Positions 1 through 11,440 of a stretch of 64,000 nucleotides of DNA are shown piece after piece (the stretch's first letter is position 1; the number at the start of each line of letters is the position of its first letter). The notes beneath the pieces are model-generated. The model did no database searches. It had not been told where the DNA came from and saw only the letters and a program-made list of their open reading frames with translations. A program made the translations under genes and the position numbers. Source of the stretch: Ancistrus triradiatus (taxonomy: Eukaryota > Chordata > Actinopteri > Siluriformes > Loricariidae). The DNA lies in the NCBI GenBank assembly GCA_025084515.1, contig JAJAGP010000936.1, positions 62,001-126,000 on the forward strand. The letters are read 5' to 3'.

Positions 1-165
1 CCAACAAATCCACAGCAAAAAATCATGATATGCTAATATGGACAAAAACCAAAAACTCTGAGTAATGTTTCCAGCAACTTGTTGAATCTACACCTAAAAT
101 AATTAAGGCAGTTCTGAGGGCAAAGGTTGGTCCAACATGGTACTAGCAAAGTGTTAAGTGGCTGA
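1..165 (+). pseudogene. Tc1-like transposase 3' fragment (family H)
   Basis: The window opens within the degenerate 3' end of a Tc1 transposase. The stretch GACAAAAACCAAAAACTCTG, then CCAGCAACTTGTTGAATC, then GGTCCAACATGGTACTAG parallels the ends of the copies at 25900-26005, 57780-57935 and 60390-60500. In this family the block encodes the terminal ...CFQ.LVES...KA.GG..RY. Stops and indels make it non-functional. Confidence 0.6.
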
Positions 166-173
166 TGAGTGTA

Positions 174-1739
174 CAGTGGTATATAGAATTTTCTATATTT
201 CTGCATAAATATGACCTAAAACATCAGCAGATTCTAAAAGTAGATAAAGATAACACAGTTAAACAAATGAGACAAAAATATTATACTTGGTCATTTATTT
301 ATTGAGGAAAAAGACCCAATATTACATATTAGTGAGTGGCAAAAATATGTGAACATCTAGGATTAACAGTTCATTTGCAGGTGAAATTAGAGTCAGGTGT
401 TTTCAATCAGTAGGATGGCAATCAGGTGTGAGTGGGCACCCTGTTTTATTTAAAGAAAAGGGATCTATCAAAGTCTGCTCTTCACAACACGTGTTTGTGG
501 AAGTGAATCATGTCATGAACAAACGAGATTTCTGAGGACCATCAAGCTCATCAAGCTGGAAAAGGTTACAAAACCATCTCTAAAGAGTTTGTACTCCACT
601 AGTCCACAGTCAGACAGACTATGTACAAATGGAGGAAATTCAAGACCATTGTTACTCTCCCGAGGAGTGGTCGACCAACAAAGATCACTCCAAGAGAAAA
701 GCGTGTAATAGTTGCCGAGGTCACAAAGGACCCCAGGGTAACTTCAAAGCAACTGATGGCCTCTCTCACATTGGCTACTGTTAATGTTCCTGAGTCCCTC
801 ATCAGAAGAACACTGAACAACAATGGTGTGCATGGCAGGGTTGCAAGGAGAAAGCCACTGCTCTCCAAAAAGAACATTGCTGCTCGTCTGTAGTTTGCTA
901 AAGATCATGTAGACAAGCCAGAAGGCTATTGGAAGAATGTTTTGTGGACAGGTGAGACCAAAATGTAACTTTTTGGTTTAAAAGAAAAGCATTATGTTTG
1001 GAGAAAGGAAAACACTGCATTCCAGCATAAGAACCTTAACCTTATCTGTGAAACATGATGGTGGCAGTATCATGGTTTGGGCCTGTTTTGCTGTATCTGG
1101 GCCAGGGCGGCTTGCCATCATTGATGAAACAATTAATTCTGAATTATATCAGAGAATTCTAAAGGAAAATGTCAGGACATCTCTCCATGAACTGAATCTC
1201 AAGAGAAGGTGGGTCATGCAGCAAGACAACGACCCTAAGCACACAAGTCGTTCCACCAAAGAATGGTTAAAGAAGAATAAAGTTAATGTTTTGGAATGGC
1301 TAAGTCAAAATCCTGACTTTAATCTATTTGAAAAGTTGTGGAAGGACCTGAAGCGAGTAGTTAAATGTGAGGAAACCCACCAACATCCCAGAGTTGAAGC
1401 TGTTCTGTATGGAGGAATGGGCTAAAATTCCTCCAAGCAGGTGTGCAGGACTGATCAACAGTTACAGGAAACGTTTAGTTGCAGTTATTGCTGCACAGGG
1501 GGGTCACATCAGATACTGAAAGCAAAGGTTCGCATACTTTTGCCACTCACTAATATGTAATATTGGATCATATTCCTCAATAAATAAATGACCAAGTATA
1601 ATATTTTTGTCTAATTTGTTTAACTGGGTTCTCTTTTTCAATATTTAGGACTTGTGTGAAAATCTGATGATGTTTTACGTCATATTTATGCAGAAATATA
1701 GAAAATTCTAAAGGGTTCACAAACTTTCAAGCACCACTG
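174..1739 (+). mobile_element. Tc1/mariner element, family A, with about 200-bp terminal inverted repeats
   Basis: The termini are CAGTGGT at 174 and ACCACTG ending at 1739, flanked by TA (172-173; 1740-1741), the standard Tc1 target duplication. The two ends pair over roughly 200 bp (GCATAAATATGACCTAAAACATC; TTGGTCATTTATTTATTGAG). Length about 1.57 kb is normal for a complete Tc1. Related fragments lie at 25533-25745 and 48485-48690. Confidence 0.9.
510..1519 (+). pseudogene. dead Tc1 transposase (family A)
   Basis: The reading frame is broken into blocks: a helix-turn-helix region (about 540-893, with KWRKFKT and RSGRPTKITPREKR), then a catalytic region (994-1425 and 1412-1519 in another frame). 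The first catalytic Asp block reads WTGETKM instead of the usual W(S/T)DETK, so that Asp is lost. The second (QQDNDPKHTS) remains; the third is eroded (NPDFNLFEKLW), although the Glu is still present. It ends AAQGGHIRY-stop. At least two frameshifts and internal stops show it cannot transpose. Confidence 0.88.
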
Positions 1740-1741
1740 TA

Positions 1742-2105
1742 TATTATTTTACTGTAAATCATATAGTTAATTCATATCATTTTGATGATATATGTAATTC
1801 TTTCAACTAGGTGTAATGCATTAGCAGCGCTACCACAGTAATTTCATGTGCAATTGACAAATATGTCTTTGATATTGGAACAGAGCACATTCTAGCACTT
1901 TATAATCATATGTTCAATGCCACAATATCTTAAAAGACCTAAACAAAAGTATTCAGTAACAATTTTTACAATGAACAGTCACTTGAAATAATTTGTTTAT
2001 AAAATACATTTTATATAGTTCATCATTACTTTAATATCTTTAATAAGCCTAGAATCCACTAAGGGATGACTTTTTTAAATGCTTATTTGAGTATACACAT
2101 GAACA
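1742..2105. other. AT-rich stretch, nothing recognised
   Basis: No ORF with recognisable similarity, repeat or RNA signal seen. Confidence 0.6.
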
Positions 2106-2195
2106 TACACTGAGGAGCTAAAACATCATGACCACCTGACTTGACGTTTAGGTAGGTGGCACATGTCAAATTGATGTCCACATGAAGGCGGAAAC
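2106..2195 (-). mobile_element. Tc1 fragment (family G)
   Basis: CACTGAGGAGCTAAAACATC resembles the family G terminus (ACTGATCAGCCATAACATTA). It is followed by GTAGGTGGCACATG, then GATGTCCACATGAA, an eroded match to the transposase block also found near 19510-19540. Confidence 0.55.
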
Positions 2196-2425
2196 AGTAG
2201 TGCATGTGACTACCACTGTTGCTTCACAGCTCCAGAGATTCCTGGTTTGACTCCCGGTTCACACTCTGTCTGTGTGGAAAGACAGACATTAGGTTAGTTG
2301 GTCTCTCTGAAGTGTCCCAGTGTGAGTGAGAGTCTGTTTGTGCACTGTGATAGATTGATACCTTGTCTAGGGTTGGTTCCTTTCTTGAGCCCTGTGATGC
2401 TGGTTAGCTTTGGGTTCCTCATGGC
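2196..2425 (+). repeat. DANA/Mermaid-like tRNA-derived SINE
   Basis: GTTGCTTCACAGCTCCAGAG, then CCTGGTTTGACTCCCGG (an RNA polymerase III B box-like segment), then CTGTGTGG, followed by a tail with GTGATAGATTGATACC and CCCTGTGATGCTGGTTAG. This order matches the common teleost SINE head and tail. Confidence 0.6.
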
Positions 2426-3369
2426 CCTGAACTGACGTAAATTTGTATGAAAATTAATTGGTAAATGAATTAATGCCTGGAATAGGGAGAACATTGCCCA
2501 AGACATCACACTCCTCCTCAATGCCTTGACTTCTTTCCACAGTACATCATGGTGCCATCAGTCAAGACTGATTTTCTATTTCTTTGTATAAATATGTTTT
2601 TGTTGTGTATTTGCTTACATATGTTCATGGTCTTAGTGGTTGTTTTACTGGGAATATATGTCTTGGCAAAATTATATAACATTCATGATAATGAAGACAC
2701 ACTGAATTGAATTGCTTCCAAACTTCTGACAAGGTTTTCCACAAAGTTTTGGGACATAACATATGGAGGACCAAACCTGACAAATCAATCAATCAATCGA
2801 TTAATGTTCAGCATAAAGTGGTATATAAATAAAAATATGGCTAATGTATTTATTTATTTGTTTATATAATTATGGATTTCTTCCTCCAGTTCATGTTAAT
2901 GAGGTGGGTGACAGTAATACAATTTCTAAAGAGCTATTGGTCCAGGGTGGACAGAGGGTAACTAAACAATAGAGCAACCATCTCCATGGGATAACACAGA
3001 CCAGCTTGACAATTGTGGGTTTCTTATTTTCATTTGTTTTGTTGATTATCAACAATGCATTTCCACAGCAGAAACGTATCCTATTAGTAATGTTTAAACC
3101 CATGTGGAAATATGGTTCTCTTGTCTGCACTGGGAGCAAATAGACAGGACAAACCACATTAACCGTCTCGGACATGTAAGCGTGTTGAAGATTATTTGTG
3201 GGTTTTTTTATTTATTTGTTGTCATATTTGGTCCTCCATAACAACCACATGGAATCTCTTTCATTCAGCCACAAAAGCATTAGTTGTATCAGGAACTGAT
3301 GTTAGGTGATAAGGTCTTCCTTGCAGTTGGTGTTCCAATTCATTTCAAATGTGATGATCAGGGTCCTGT
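2426..3369. other. AT-rich stretch, nothing recognised
   Basis: Short (TCAA)n-like and ATTT-rich runs only; no supported gene. Confidence 0.6.
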
Positions 3370-3574
3370 GCATTTACATTTACATTTACATTTACAGCAT
3401 TTAGCAGATGCCCTTATCCAGAGCGACTTACAACTGATACAAACTTGCAATCCAAGCAATTGTGGGTTAAGGGCCTTGCTCAAGGACCCAACAGTGGCAG
3501 CTTGGCAGAGGTGGGATTTGAATCCTGGACCTTTTGGTCCATAGTCCAGTACCTTAAACACTAGGCTACCACAG
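3370..3574 (-). repeat. tRNA-derived SINE with L2-type tail, minus strand
   Basis: Read on the minus strand it starts TGTGGTAGCCTAGTG (A-box region), has GGTCCAGGATTCAAATCC (B box), a conserved middle (CCTTGAGCAAGGCCCTTAAC), then CTGGATAAGGGCATCTGCTAAATG and a tail of (TGTAAA)n repeats. It is among the best-kept copies of this family in the window. Confidence 0.85.
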
Positions 3575-3626
3575 TCAATCAGATTCTTTCAGCTGATTTA
3601 ACAGTTTAACAATGGCACTATAAAAC

Positions 3627-3808
3627 TGTGATGGTGTAGTGGTTGAGGTACTGAACTGTGAACTAGAAGGTCCAGAGCTCAAATACTACATCTACCAATC
3701 TGCTTCTGTTGGCTCCTTGAGCAAGGCCCTTAACCCACAATTGCTTGGATTGTAAGACTGTATCAAATATATCTTGCTCTGGATAAAGGTGTCTGCTAAG
3801 TGTAAGAG
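3627..3808 (+). repeat. tRNA-derived SINE, plus strand
   Basis: Same family as 3370-3574 in the opposite orientation: GATGGTGTAGTGGTTGAGG head, GGTCCAGAGCTCAAATAC B box, CCTTGAGCAAGGCCCTTAAC middle, and CTGGATAAAGGTGTCTGCTA tail. Its head faces the head of the neighbouring copy, 52 bp away. Confidence 0.85.
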
Positions 3809-4848
3809 TTCATTCCACACGTTGATGTCTACACAAACTCTTTTTTTTAACTGCCATAGTTTATTTGTTTGCTTTTCTTGTACTTCTTCTATTATTTCTA
3901 GATTAGAGAGAAAACAAACAGAAATGTGAGATCAAATGAGAGCAGAGCAGAAAGAGAAGTGAGGAGGTTTTAAGATAGAACTGCAGTAGGATATGTTATG
4001 AATTCACTTTTTGAAAATGCAACTCTGACTTCTGTACTTCTGTACATTCCCCAGTAATCTAATACTAAGACTGTGTGAACAATATGATAACACGAGCCTA
4101 TGTATTGTATACTAATAGTTATGCCTGACTGTGTTATCCTTTAGTAAAGCAACGCCATTGCAGAAGCCATGCAGCACTCTACAAGTGGGAGCTATGGGGT
4201 TTCCTACATACTACACACACACAGTATGTTTCCCTCTTTCTTGAACACACACCTTTCCATTGAAATTCTTAATAGGGGATCTCTTTTTAGCCAAATCCTC
4301 TAGCATTTGACAAACAATGACAGCACTCAGAAGAGATAGATGACGAGCAAAGATTTTTCATACCAAATCTGGAGAATACACACTCAGTGTATCCTTCCTT
4401 TTCTCTACCACAAAGACATTTGTTCACTTCCCCTTGGCTCTTTCCTTCCCTGTGCACAGAAATAATGAGCATCATTACCGGCAGCAGGCAGGCGCCATTG
4501 TCCATGAGGCTATTACCAACCACTGCTCTCAGTAAATTATTCAACCCCCTACACACAGAGAGATGTGCTACTTACACTGTGTCTAAGTAGGCCAAATAGA
4601 TAGAAAGGGAATCATCACAGAGAGCTGGAACCACCTGCATGCCAACAGAAAAAAGAAAGAAAGAACAAGGAAAGTCTTCAGACTCATTTAGACCAAAGTC
4701 TCTGCTTAACCAAAGTAATAGTGAATGTGACAATTATGCAGTTTTTTTCTACTCATATTTAACAGGTCATGGACAATTTATTCACCTAATAAATGAAAAT
4801 AAAACAGTGGTAGAACTATTTAAGGACATATAAATGGCTATCATATCC
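3809..4848. other. no recognised feature
   Basis: AT-rich with short open frames that match nothing I recognise. Confidence 0.55.
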
Positions 4849-6319
4849 TACAACCCCAAATCAGAAAAAAAGTTGGGAGGGTATATAAAATGCAATTAAA
4901 ATAAAAAAAAATAAATAAACAGTGTTCCTTACATTGACTTTTGTTTCATTGTAGACAGTATGAACCAAAGGTATTTAATGTTTTTTCTGGGCAGCTTCAT
5001 TTAATTTGTTAATAAACATCCGTTCATGTATTTCAAGCCTGCAACACATTCCAAAAAAAGCGGGGATGGGGCAATTTAGGGCTAGTAATGAGGTAAAATA
5101 TTAAAAAATGATGTGATTTCAAACAGGTGATGTCAACATGTGATTATAATCATGATTTTGTACAAAAGCAGTATCCACAAAAGTCTTTGAGAAGTAAAGA
5201 TCTACAGAGGATCTCCAGTTTATCAACAAATGCATGAGAAAATTAATGATAAGTTTAAAAACAATGTTTCTCAAATAAAGACTGGAAGACATTTACAGAT
5301 TTCAGTCCTTTTTATTTGGTTTGTTTTGTTGAAAAGTGCATGGGTCTCCCTGGAAAAGATGTCATCGTGAAGGCAGCTTATGTTCCTCCAAAATCTCAAT
5401 GTACTTTTCTGCATTAATGCTGGAATCACAAAAGTGTAAATTAACTTTGGCAAGGGCACTGACACAACCCCATACAATGACAGAGTCTGGCTTTTGGACT
5501 TGTTGCTGATGAAAGTCTGGATGGTCCTGTTCCTCTCTGGTCCAGTAACAGCATCCATTTGTTCCAAAAACGATCTGGAATACTTACTTGTTTGACCACA
5601 ATACTGGTTTCCAATATGTGTTGATCCATCCCAGGTGCCTCCGAGTCCAGAGGCATTGATGCCACTTCTGGACGTGGTTTCTATTTTTCAAAGTAAAGTT
5701 TTAAGTGGCATTTGTGAATATAACTCTGTATTGTAGTGCTTGATAAAGGTTTGATAAAGTAATCCCTTGTATATGTGGTTATAACACATTGATGAATGAC
5801 AGTGGTTGGTGCAGTGCCATCTGAGGGATCGGAGATCAAAGCTATTCAGTTTACAGACCAAAATTCCTCCATTGTCTTTGAGACATTTAATGATAATATG
5901 CACTGTAGAAGGTTAAATATGTAAATCCCTTCCAATCTTTCTTTGAGGAACACTGGAGATCCTCTGCCCAACTTTGCTCCTCAAAGACTCAGCCTTTCGT
6001 GGTTACTGTTTTTCTACCAAATCATGATTCACCTGTTGACATTACCTGTTTGAAATCACATCATTATTTAGCATTTTTTTATATCATTACTAGCGCTAAA
6101 TTACCCCTGTCCCAACTTTTATGGAATGTGTTGCAGGCCTGAAATGCGGGAATGGATGTATATTAACAAATGAAATAAAGTTGACTAGAAAAAAACAGGA
6201 AATATCTTGCATTCGTGCTGTTTGCAGGGAAATAAAAACTTAAATTAAACGTATGGAATACTGGGTTTTTTATTTGTATTTTCCATACCATCCCAACCTT
6301 TTCTAATTTGGGGCTGTAG
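4849..6319 (-). mobile_element. Tc1-like element, family B (termini ACAACCCCAAATCAG)
   Basis: The left end TACAACCCCAAATCAGAAAA pairs with TTCTAATTTGGGGCTGTA at 6319. The arms pair over more than 200 bp (GTGATTTCAAACAGGTGATG against CACCTGTTGACATTACCTG; CATTCCAAAAAAAGC against TTTTATGGAATGTGTTG). Coding remnants lie on the minus strand (5567-5271: RNRTIQTFISNKSKSQT...), an internally shortened transposase. Other copies: 32790-34596, 52826-54260, 61005-62356. Confidence 0.85.
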
Positions 6320-6465
6320 AAAACTAGAAATCTATATAAAGTAGACAGCTGTTACATTCTCTTCACTCACCTGTAATTAAACTGACCTTAATAATCAATG
6401 GATATTGTATACACTCCTACAGAATGTCTAGGACACATAGATCCATTGGCTGTTTTGTTAAATTG

Positions 6466-6617
6466 TTGCAGGCCTACCATTACAGTGATTAAGGCTCTGG
6501 AAGGTTGTGAGTTCAACTCCTGACTCATCCATATTGTTGGGCCCTTGAGCAAGGACTTTACCTGCTCAGCTAAGTTGTAAGACAAACTTGAAAAATGTAC
6601 ATGTCTGCTAAACATGA
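6466..6617 (+). repeat. eroded tRNA-derived SINE
   Basis: GTGATTAAGGCTCTGGAAGG, then GTGAGTTCAACTCC (B box), then CCCTTGAGCAAGGAC, and ATGTCTGCTAAAC at the tail. Confidence 0.6.
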
Positions 6618-6625
6618 TGTGAGAT

Positions 6626-6635
6626 GATAATGATG

Positions 6636-6686
<51 letters not shown>

Positions 6687-6755
6687 GAAATCTAATTTTA
6701 AAAAAAAATAATAAATAATAATAATTATAATAATAATAATAATAATAATAATAAT
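6626..6755. repeat. (TAA)n microsatellite, two tracts
   Basis: Tracts at about 6626-6685 and 6706-6755 separated by an A-rich spacer. Confidence 0.95.
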
Positions 6756-6822
6756 GTTTTAGTCTGTAGAGCAGCTGAGTGTCTTTTATTTAGCTGGTTG
6801 ATTAATCTAAAGTGACAGGCGA

Positions 6823-7079
6823 TGTGACGAGAGCGGTTGGAATGCAGGAGACAAACGCGAGTTGAGTGGTTTTGACGTCAGGTAACTTTTATTCAAGGCT
6901 GTAACTCGGTAGCAAAAACTGGGAGAGCTAAACAGGCTTGGAACCTCGTAGAGAATAAGCTCAGCACGCCGCTTATAATGAGGCAGGTAACCACACACAG
7001 GTGTGAGGATCAGTATACCGGAGAGGCGGAGCGTGGGAGCGTGCGAGCACGAGCGGTCGACTCGTCCGTGGGCGTGACA
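6823..7079 (-). mobile_element. solo LTR, probably Ty3/gypsy type
   Basis: On the minus strand the 257-bp block starts TGTCACGCCCACGG and ends CTCGTCACA (TG...CA). It has a TATA-like TTATAAGC and, downstream, an AATAAA polyadenylation signal. The 5-bp direct repeat GGCGA flanks it exactly (6818-6822 and 7080-7084), the target duplication expected of an LTR element. It is much more GC-rich than its surroundings. No internal region remains, so it is a recombination product. Confidence 0.85.
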
Positions 7080-7277
7080 GGCGACTGTTCATTTCCTATT
7101 AATTTCTTTTTTAATGTATGAAACTCAGAGCTGTGGTACAGGTAAAGACATGATATAGGCGAAAATCCAATTGACAATAGAATTTTCCTAATTTTATGCA
7201 AATTGATTGAGCTGTAGTAAAGCTAAAATATCCAAATGACTGGCTCTTGTAAATTTCTCAGATAAATTATATGGGAC

Positions 7278-7290
7278 ATGTTGGCTGATG
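7278..7290. repeat. 13-bp target-site duplication (5' copy) of the RTE LINE
   Basis: ATGTTGGCTGATG recurs at 10388-10400, on the other side of the LINE. Confidence 0.8.
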
Positions 7291-10200
7291 TCAAACCAGC
7301 CGCTAGATTGCTCAGGCAGGGTATTTCTAGTGCCGGTCCCAAGCCCGGATAAATGGTGAGGGTTGCGTCAGGAAGGGCATCCGGTGTAAAACATTTGCCA
7401 AATAAAGTATGCGAGTTCATAATAATTTCACCATACCGGATCGGTCGCGGCCCGGCTTAACAACAACCACCACTGGTACTGGTAGCAAACAGGGTACCAG
7501 CGGAAATTGGACTACTGTTTGCCGAAGACGAAGAGGAGGGAAGCGTGTGAGGAGACAGAGAGTAATCAGAATGGGCCAGAATATAGCACTGAGGGTAGCA
7601 ACCCAAAATGTAGGGACAATGACAGGGAAAGGTAGAGAGCTGGCTGATATGATGCAGAGGAGAAAGGTCGATGTGTTGTGTGTGCAGGAGACAAAGTGGA
7701 AAGGTAGCAAGGCTTGATGCATTGGTGCAGGGTTTAAACTGTTTTACCATGGTGTGGATAGGAAGAGAAATGGAGTTACTGTGGTCCTGAAGGAGGACTA
7801 TGTAAAGAATGTCGTTGAGGTGAAAAGGGTGTCAGATAGGATAATATGAAGCTGAAAATTGAGGGTGTAATGGTGAATGTTGTTAGTGGCTATGCACCAC
7901 AAGTTGGCTGTGAAATACAGGAGAAAGAGAGATTCTGGAGGGAGTTGGATGAAGTGGTTGAGAGCATTCCCAGGGAGGAGAGACTGGTGATTGGTGCAGA
8001 TTTCAATGGTCATGTTGGTGAAGGTAATAAAGGAGATGAGGAAGTGATGGGCAGGTTTGGGGTTAAGGATAGGAACCTAGAAGGACAGATGGTGGTGGAT
8101 TTTTGCAAAGAGGATGGGGAATGGCTGTGGTTAACCACATTTTCCAAAAGAAGGAGCAGCATATAGGGTGACTTAAAAGAGTGGAGGGATGAGTACACAG
8201 GTAGACTACTCCTATGTAGAAGAGGTTGCTTAAAAGAGATTGGTGATTGTAAGGTAGTGGCAGGGGACAGTGTAGCTAGGCAGCATCGGATGGTGGTGTG
8301 CAGGATGGCTCTGATGGTTAGGAAGAGGAAGAGGACAAAGGCAGAGCAGAGGACCAAATGGTGGAAGTTGAGAAAGGAAGAAGGAGTTCAGAGAGGAGCT
8401 GAGAAAGGCTTTGGGTGATAGGAAAGAGCTCCCAGATGACTGGGTAGTAGCAGCAACAGTAATTAGACAGACAGGTAGAAAGGTACTAGGTGTGTCTTCT
8501 GGACAGGCAAAGGATGAAAAGGAAACCTGGTGGTGGAATGAGGAAATGCAGGAGGTTATTCAGAGAAAGAGGTCAGCAAAGAAGGAATGGGACAGGGACA
8601 GAACTAAAGAGAGTAGGCAGGAATACAATGAGATGCGGCAAAGGGTAAAGAGGGTGGTAGCAAAGGCCAAGCAGAAGGCCTACGATGAGTTATATGAAAC
8701 GTTAAACAGTAGGGAAGGAGAGAAGGAGTTGTTTCTGCTGGTGAGACAGAGAGATAGAGCTGGACAGGATGTGCAGCATGTCAGAGTGATCAAGGATAGA
8801 AATGGAAATGTACTGACAGGTGAGGAGAGGGTGAGGGAAAGATGGAAGGAGTATTTTGAGGAGTTGATGAATGTAGAAAATGACAGGGAAAGAAGGCATG
8901 GATGGTGTAGAAATTGTGGAACAGGATGTAGCAAAGATTAGCGAGGAAGAAGTGAGGAAAGCTTTGAAAAGGATGAAGAACAGAAAGGCAGTGGGACTTG
9001 ATGACATACCGGTTGAGGTATGGAAAATCTAGGAGAGCTGGGAGTGGTGTTTTTGACTAGATTATTTAATGGAATTCTGGTGAATGAGAGTATGCCAGAG
9101 GAATGGAGGAAAAGTTTACTTGTACCAATTTTTAAGCAGAAGGGTGATGTACAGAGTTGTGGCTCTTACAGGGGCATAAAGTTGATGAGCCACACAATGA
9201 AGATTTGGGAGAGAGTTGTCGAAGCTAGGCTCAAACAGGAGTTGACAGTGTGTGAACAACAGTATGGTTTCATGCCAAGGAAGAGCACTATGGATGCAAT
9301 TTTTGCTTTGAGACTGCTGATGGAGAAGTATATAGATGGTCAGAAAGAGCTACATTGCATCTTTGTGGATTTGGAGAAAGCTTCTGACAGGGTGCCAAGG
9401 GAGGAACTGTGGTGGTGTATGAGGAAGTCTCGAGTGGCTGAAAAGTACGTTAGATTAGTGCAGGACATGTATGACAACAGCGTGACAGCGGTGAGATGTG
9501 CTGTAGGAGTGACAAATAGCTTCAAGGTAAAGGTGGGACTGCATCAAGGATCGGCCCTGAGTCCCTTCTTATTTGCTCTGGTGATGGACAGACTAACAGA
9601 TGAGGTCAGACAGGAATCTGTAGTGAGAACAGGGAACAGGTAGAAGAGAACTTGGAGAGGTGGAGGTATCATCTGGAAAGGAGAGGAATGAAAGTCAACT
9701 GTAGTAAGACAGAATACATGTGTGTAAATGAAAGGGAGGCAGGTGGAATAGTCAGGCTACAGGGATCAGTGGTCACAAAGGTACAGGAGTTCAGGTACTT
9801 GGGATCAACTGTCCAAGGAAATGGGGAGTGTGGAAAGGAGGTGAAGAAGAGAGTACAGGCAGTGAATGAAGAAGAGTGTCAGGAGTGCTGTGTGACAAAA
9901 AGGGTCGCAGCAAAAGTGAAAGGAAAGATTTATAAGAGAGTAGTGAGACCAGCCTTGTTGTATGGGTTAGAGACAGTGGCACTGACAAAGAGACAGGAAG
10001 CAGAGCTGGAGGTGGCAAAACTTAAGATGTTGAGGTTCTCTTTAGGAATGTCTAGGGTGGACAGGATTAGGAATGAGATCATCAGAGGGACAGCACAGGT
10101 TGGAAAATTGGGAGACAAAATTCGAGAGGGAAGACTGGGATGGTTTGGACATGTGCAGAGGAGGGATAGTGGATATATTGGTAGGAGGATGTTGGAGATG

Positions 10201-10387
10201 GAGCTGCCAGGCAAGAGACGGAGAGGAAGACCAAAGAGGAGCTATTTGGTTGTGGTAAATGAAGATATGCAGGGAGTTGGTGTGAGAGTAGAAGACGTGG
10301 AGGACAGGGTGAGGTGGAAATGTTTAACTCGCTGTGGTGACCCCCGATAAAGGGAGAAGCCGAAAGAAGAAGAAGAAGAAGAAGAAG
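7291..10387 (+). mobile_element. RTE-clade (Expander-like) LINE, nearly full length
   Basis: About 3.1 kb, the usual size of compact RTE LINEs. It has an apurinic-endonuclease region followed by reverse transcriptase in one degenerate frame. The 3' end (GTGGTGACCCCCGATAAAGG, then GAGAAGCCGAAAG and (GAA)n) is the typical RTE/Expander tail. It is bounded by the 13-bp duplication ATGTTGGCTGATG. Coding blocks: 7409-7717, 7846-8166, 8411-8941, 9020-9643, 9652-10350. Confidence 0.9.
7409..10350 (+). pseudogene. dead RTE endonuclease-reverse transcriptase ORF
   Basis: Endonuclease signatures: LRVATQNVGTMTG, then VLCVQETKWKG (catalytic Glu), SGYAPQ, and GADFNGHVG (GDFN-type motif). RT signatures: KNRKAVGLDDIPVEVWK, LVPIFKQKGDV, GSYRGIKLMSH, then FVDLEKASDRVPREELWW, and GLHQGSALSPFLF. 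Immediately after MDRLTDEVRQES the frame jumps to the ERWRYHLERRGMKVN segment. The block that should carry the catalytic F/Y-A-D-D box is missing by a small deletion near 9620, which also shifts the frame. Several other frameshifts and stops occur, so the ORF is inactive. C-terminal matches run to WKCLTRCGDPR. Confidence 0.9.
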
Positions 10388-10400
10388 ATGTTGGCTGATG
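10388..10400. repeat. 13-bp target-site duplication (3' copy) of the RTE LINE
   Basis: ATGTTGGCTGATG, identical to 7278-7290, directly after the (GAA)n tail. Confidence 0.8.
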
Positions 10401-11327
10401 GCTGATGTGGACATTTTAGTAATGTTTCCAGCACCGATAGATCATCCAGTGAGTTTTGTATTTGCTAAAACTATACTCATAAGAATCTCATAAAAACACT
10501 ATCAGAATTTTATTCAGAACATGGTCATGGAAAATACTCAATTCTAACTGACTACCATACACTCTCTATATTATTATTACACTTAGACATTATTAAAGAT
10601 GATCCAGGCAAATACTTATATATGTAATGAATAGTCCTACACCACTTCTTGTTTAACTTAAAGTATAATAACCAGTATACATAGTGGTTGGACATTAACA
10701 TGAAACCTTACCTGCTTTTAGCATATCATTTACTTCAGGGTTTCAGGGAATTCAGGGTCTTTCCAAGCTGCATGGGTAGAGAGAAAATAAAGGAGAGCAT
10801 AAAAGAGGATGTGGAACACAGAATAGAAAATAAGTTCAACCAAAGAGGGGCTGAAAATACGCTACTGACTGAAGCAATTTGTTGAAGTTATTAAAAGTTG
10901 AGTCCTAAGAACCTCACAATGCATGTCATAAACGGATTAGGGTTTGGATGCTGGTGCACCGCTGCTATAGATTAATTGTAAGGAGGGGCAATAGAGGACA
11001 GTCTAAGTTTGATGTGTATCACTGTTGAATGTGGACTTTTTAAAACAGTTTAAATAAATACAGCTGAGGATTTTAAACTGTTTCCACACAGCATGACTCT
11101 AGGACGACGACCTCTTCTGATAAAACAGCTGCAGCTAATCCTATTTATTCACTCAGATACACAGACTAGCTCATGCTTTTTCTACAGTTCGTTCTTTAAC
11201 AGTATGGGCTGCAAAGCTCGAGATTATTGGATATTTGTTTCTTTGTTGGTTTATTTAATGTCACTTATGGCACCTATGGCTGTTCGTGACAGGAACAAGT
11301 TTACATCAAACCTAGTCATGCACACTC
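10401..11327. other. no recognised feature
   Basis: AT-rich. Short open frames (for example 10688-10885, 11093-11356) show no family I recognise. Confidence 0.55.
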
Positions 11328-11440
11328 ACTTGGGCCAATTTAGAGTAATCAGTTAACCTAATGCATGTATTTGGAAGAAACCGGAGTACCTGGAGTAAAT
11401 CCACATGGACACATGAAGGACATGCAGCTGCCTTACAGGC
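11328..11440 (-). repeat. DANA/Mermaid-like SINE fragment
   Basis: GGGCCAATTTAGAGTAATC, then CAGTTAACCTAATGCATG, then GAAACCGGAGTACC and CATGGACACATGAAGG: the reverse of the standard SINE body (CCGGTTTCC..., GGTTAATTGG, CTAAATTGGCC). Confidence 0.7.

Noticed and set aside
3370..3808. tRNA genes
   Set aside because: Only A and B box-like heads exist; the bodies are SINEs with L2-type tails and no cloverleaf closes.
7417..10414. Minus-strand Ser/Leu/Pro-rich open frames
   Set aside because: They are antisense shadows of the purine-rich RTE LINE coding strand.
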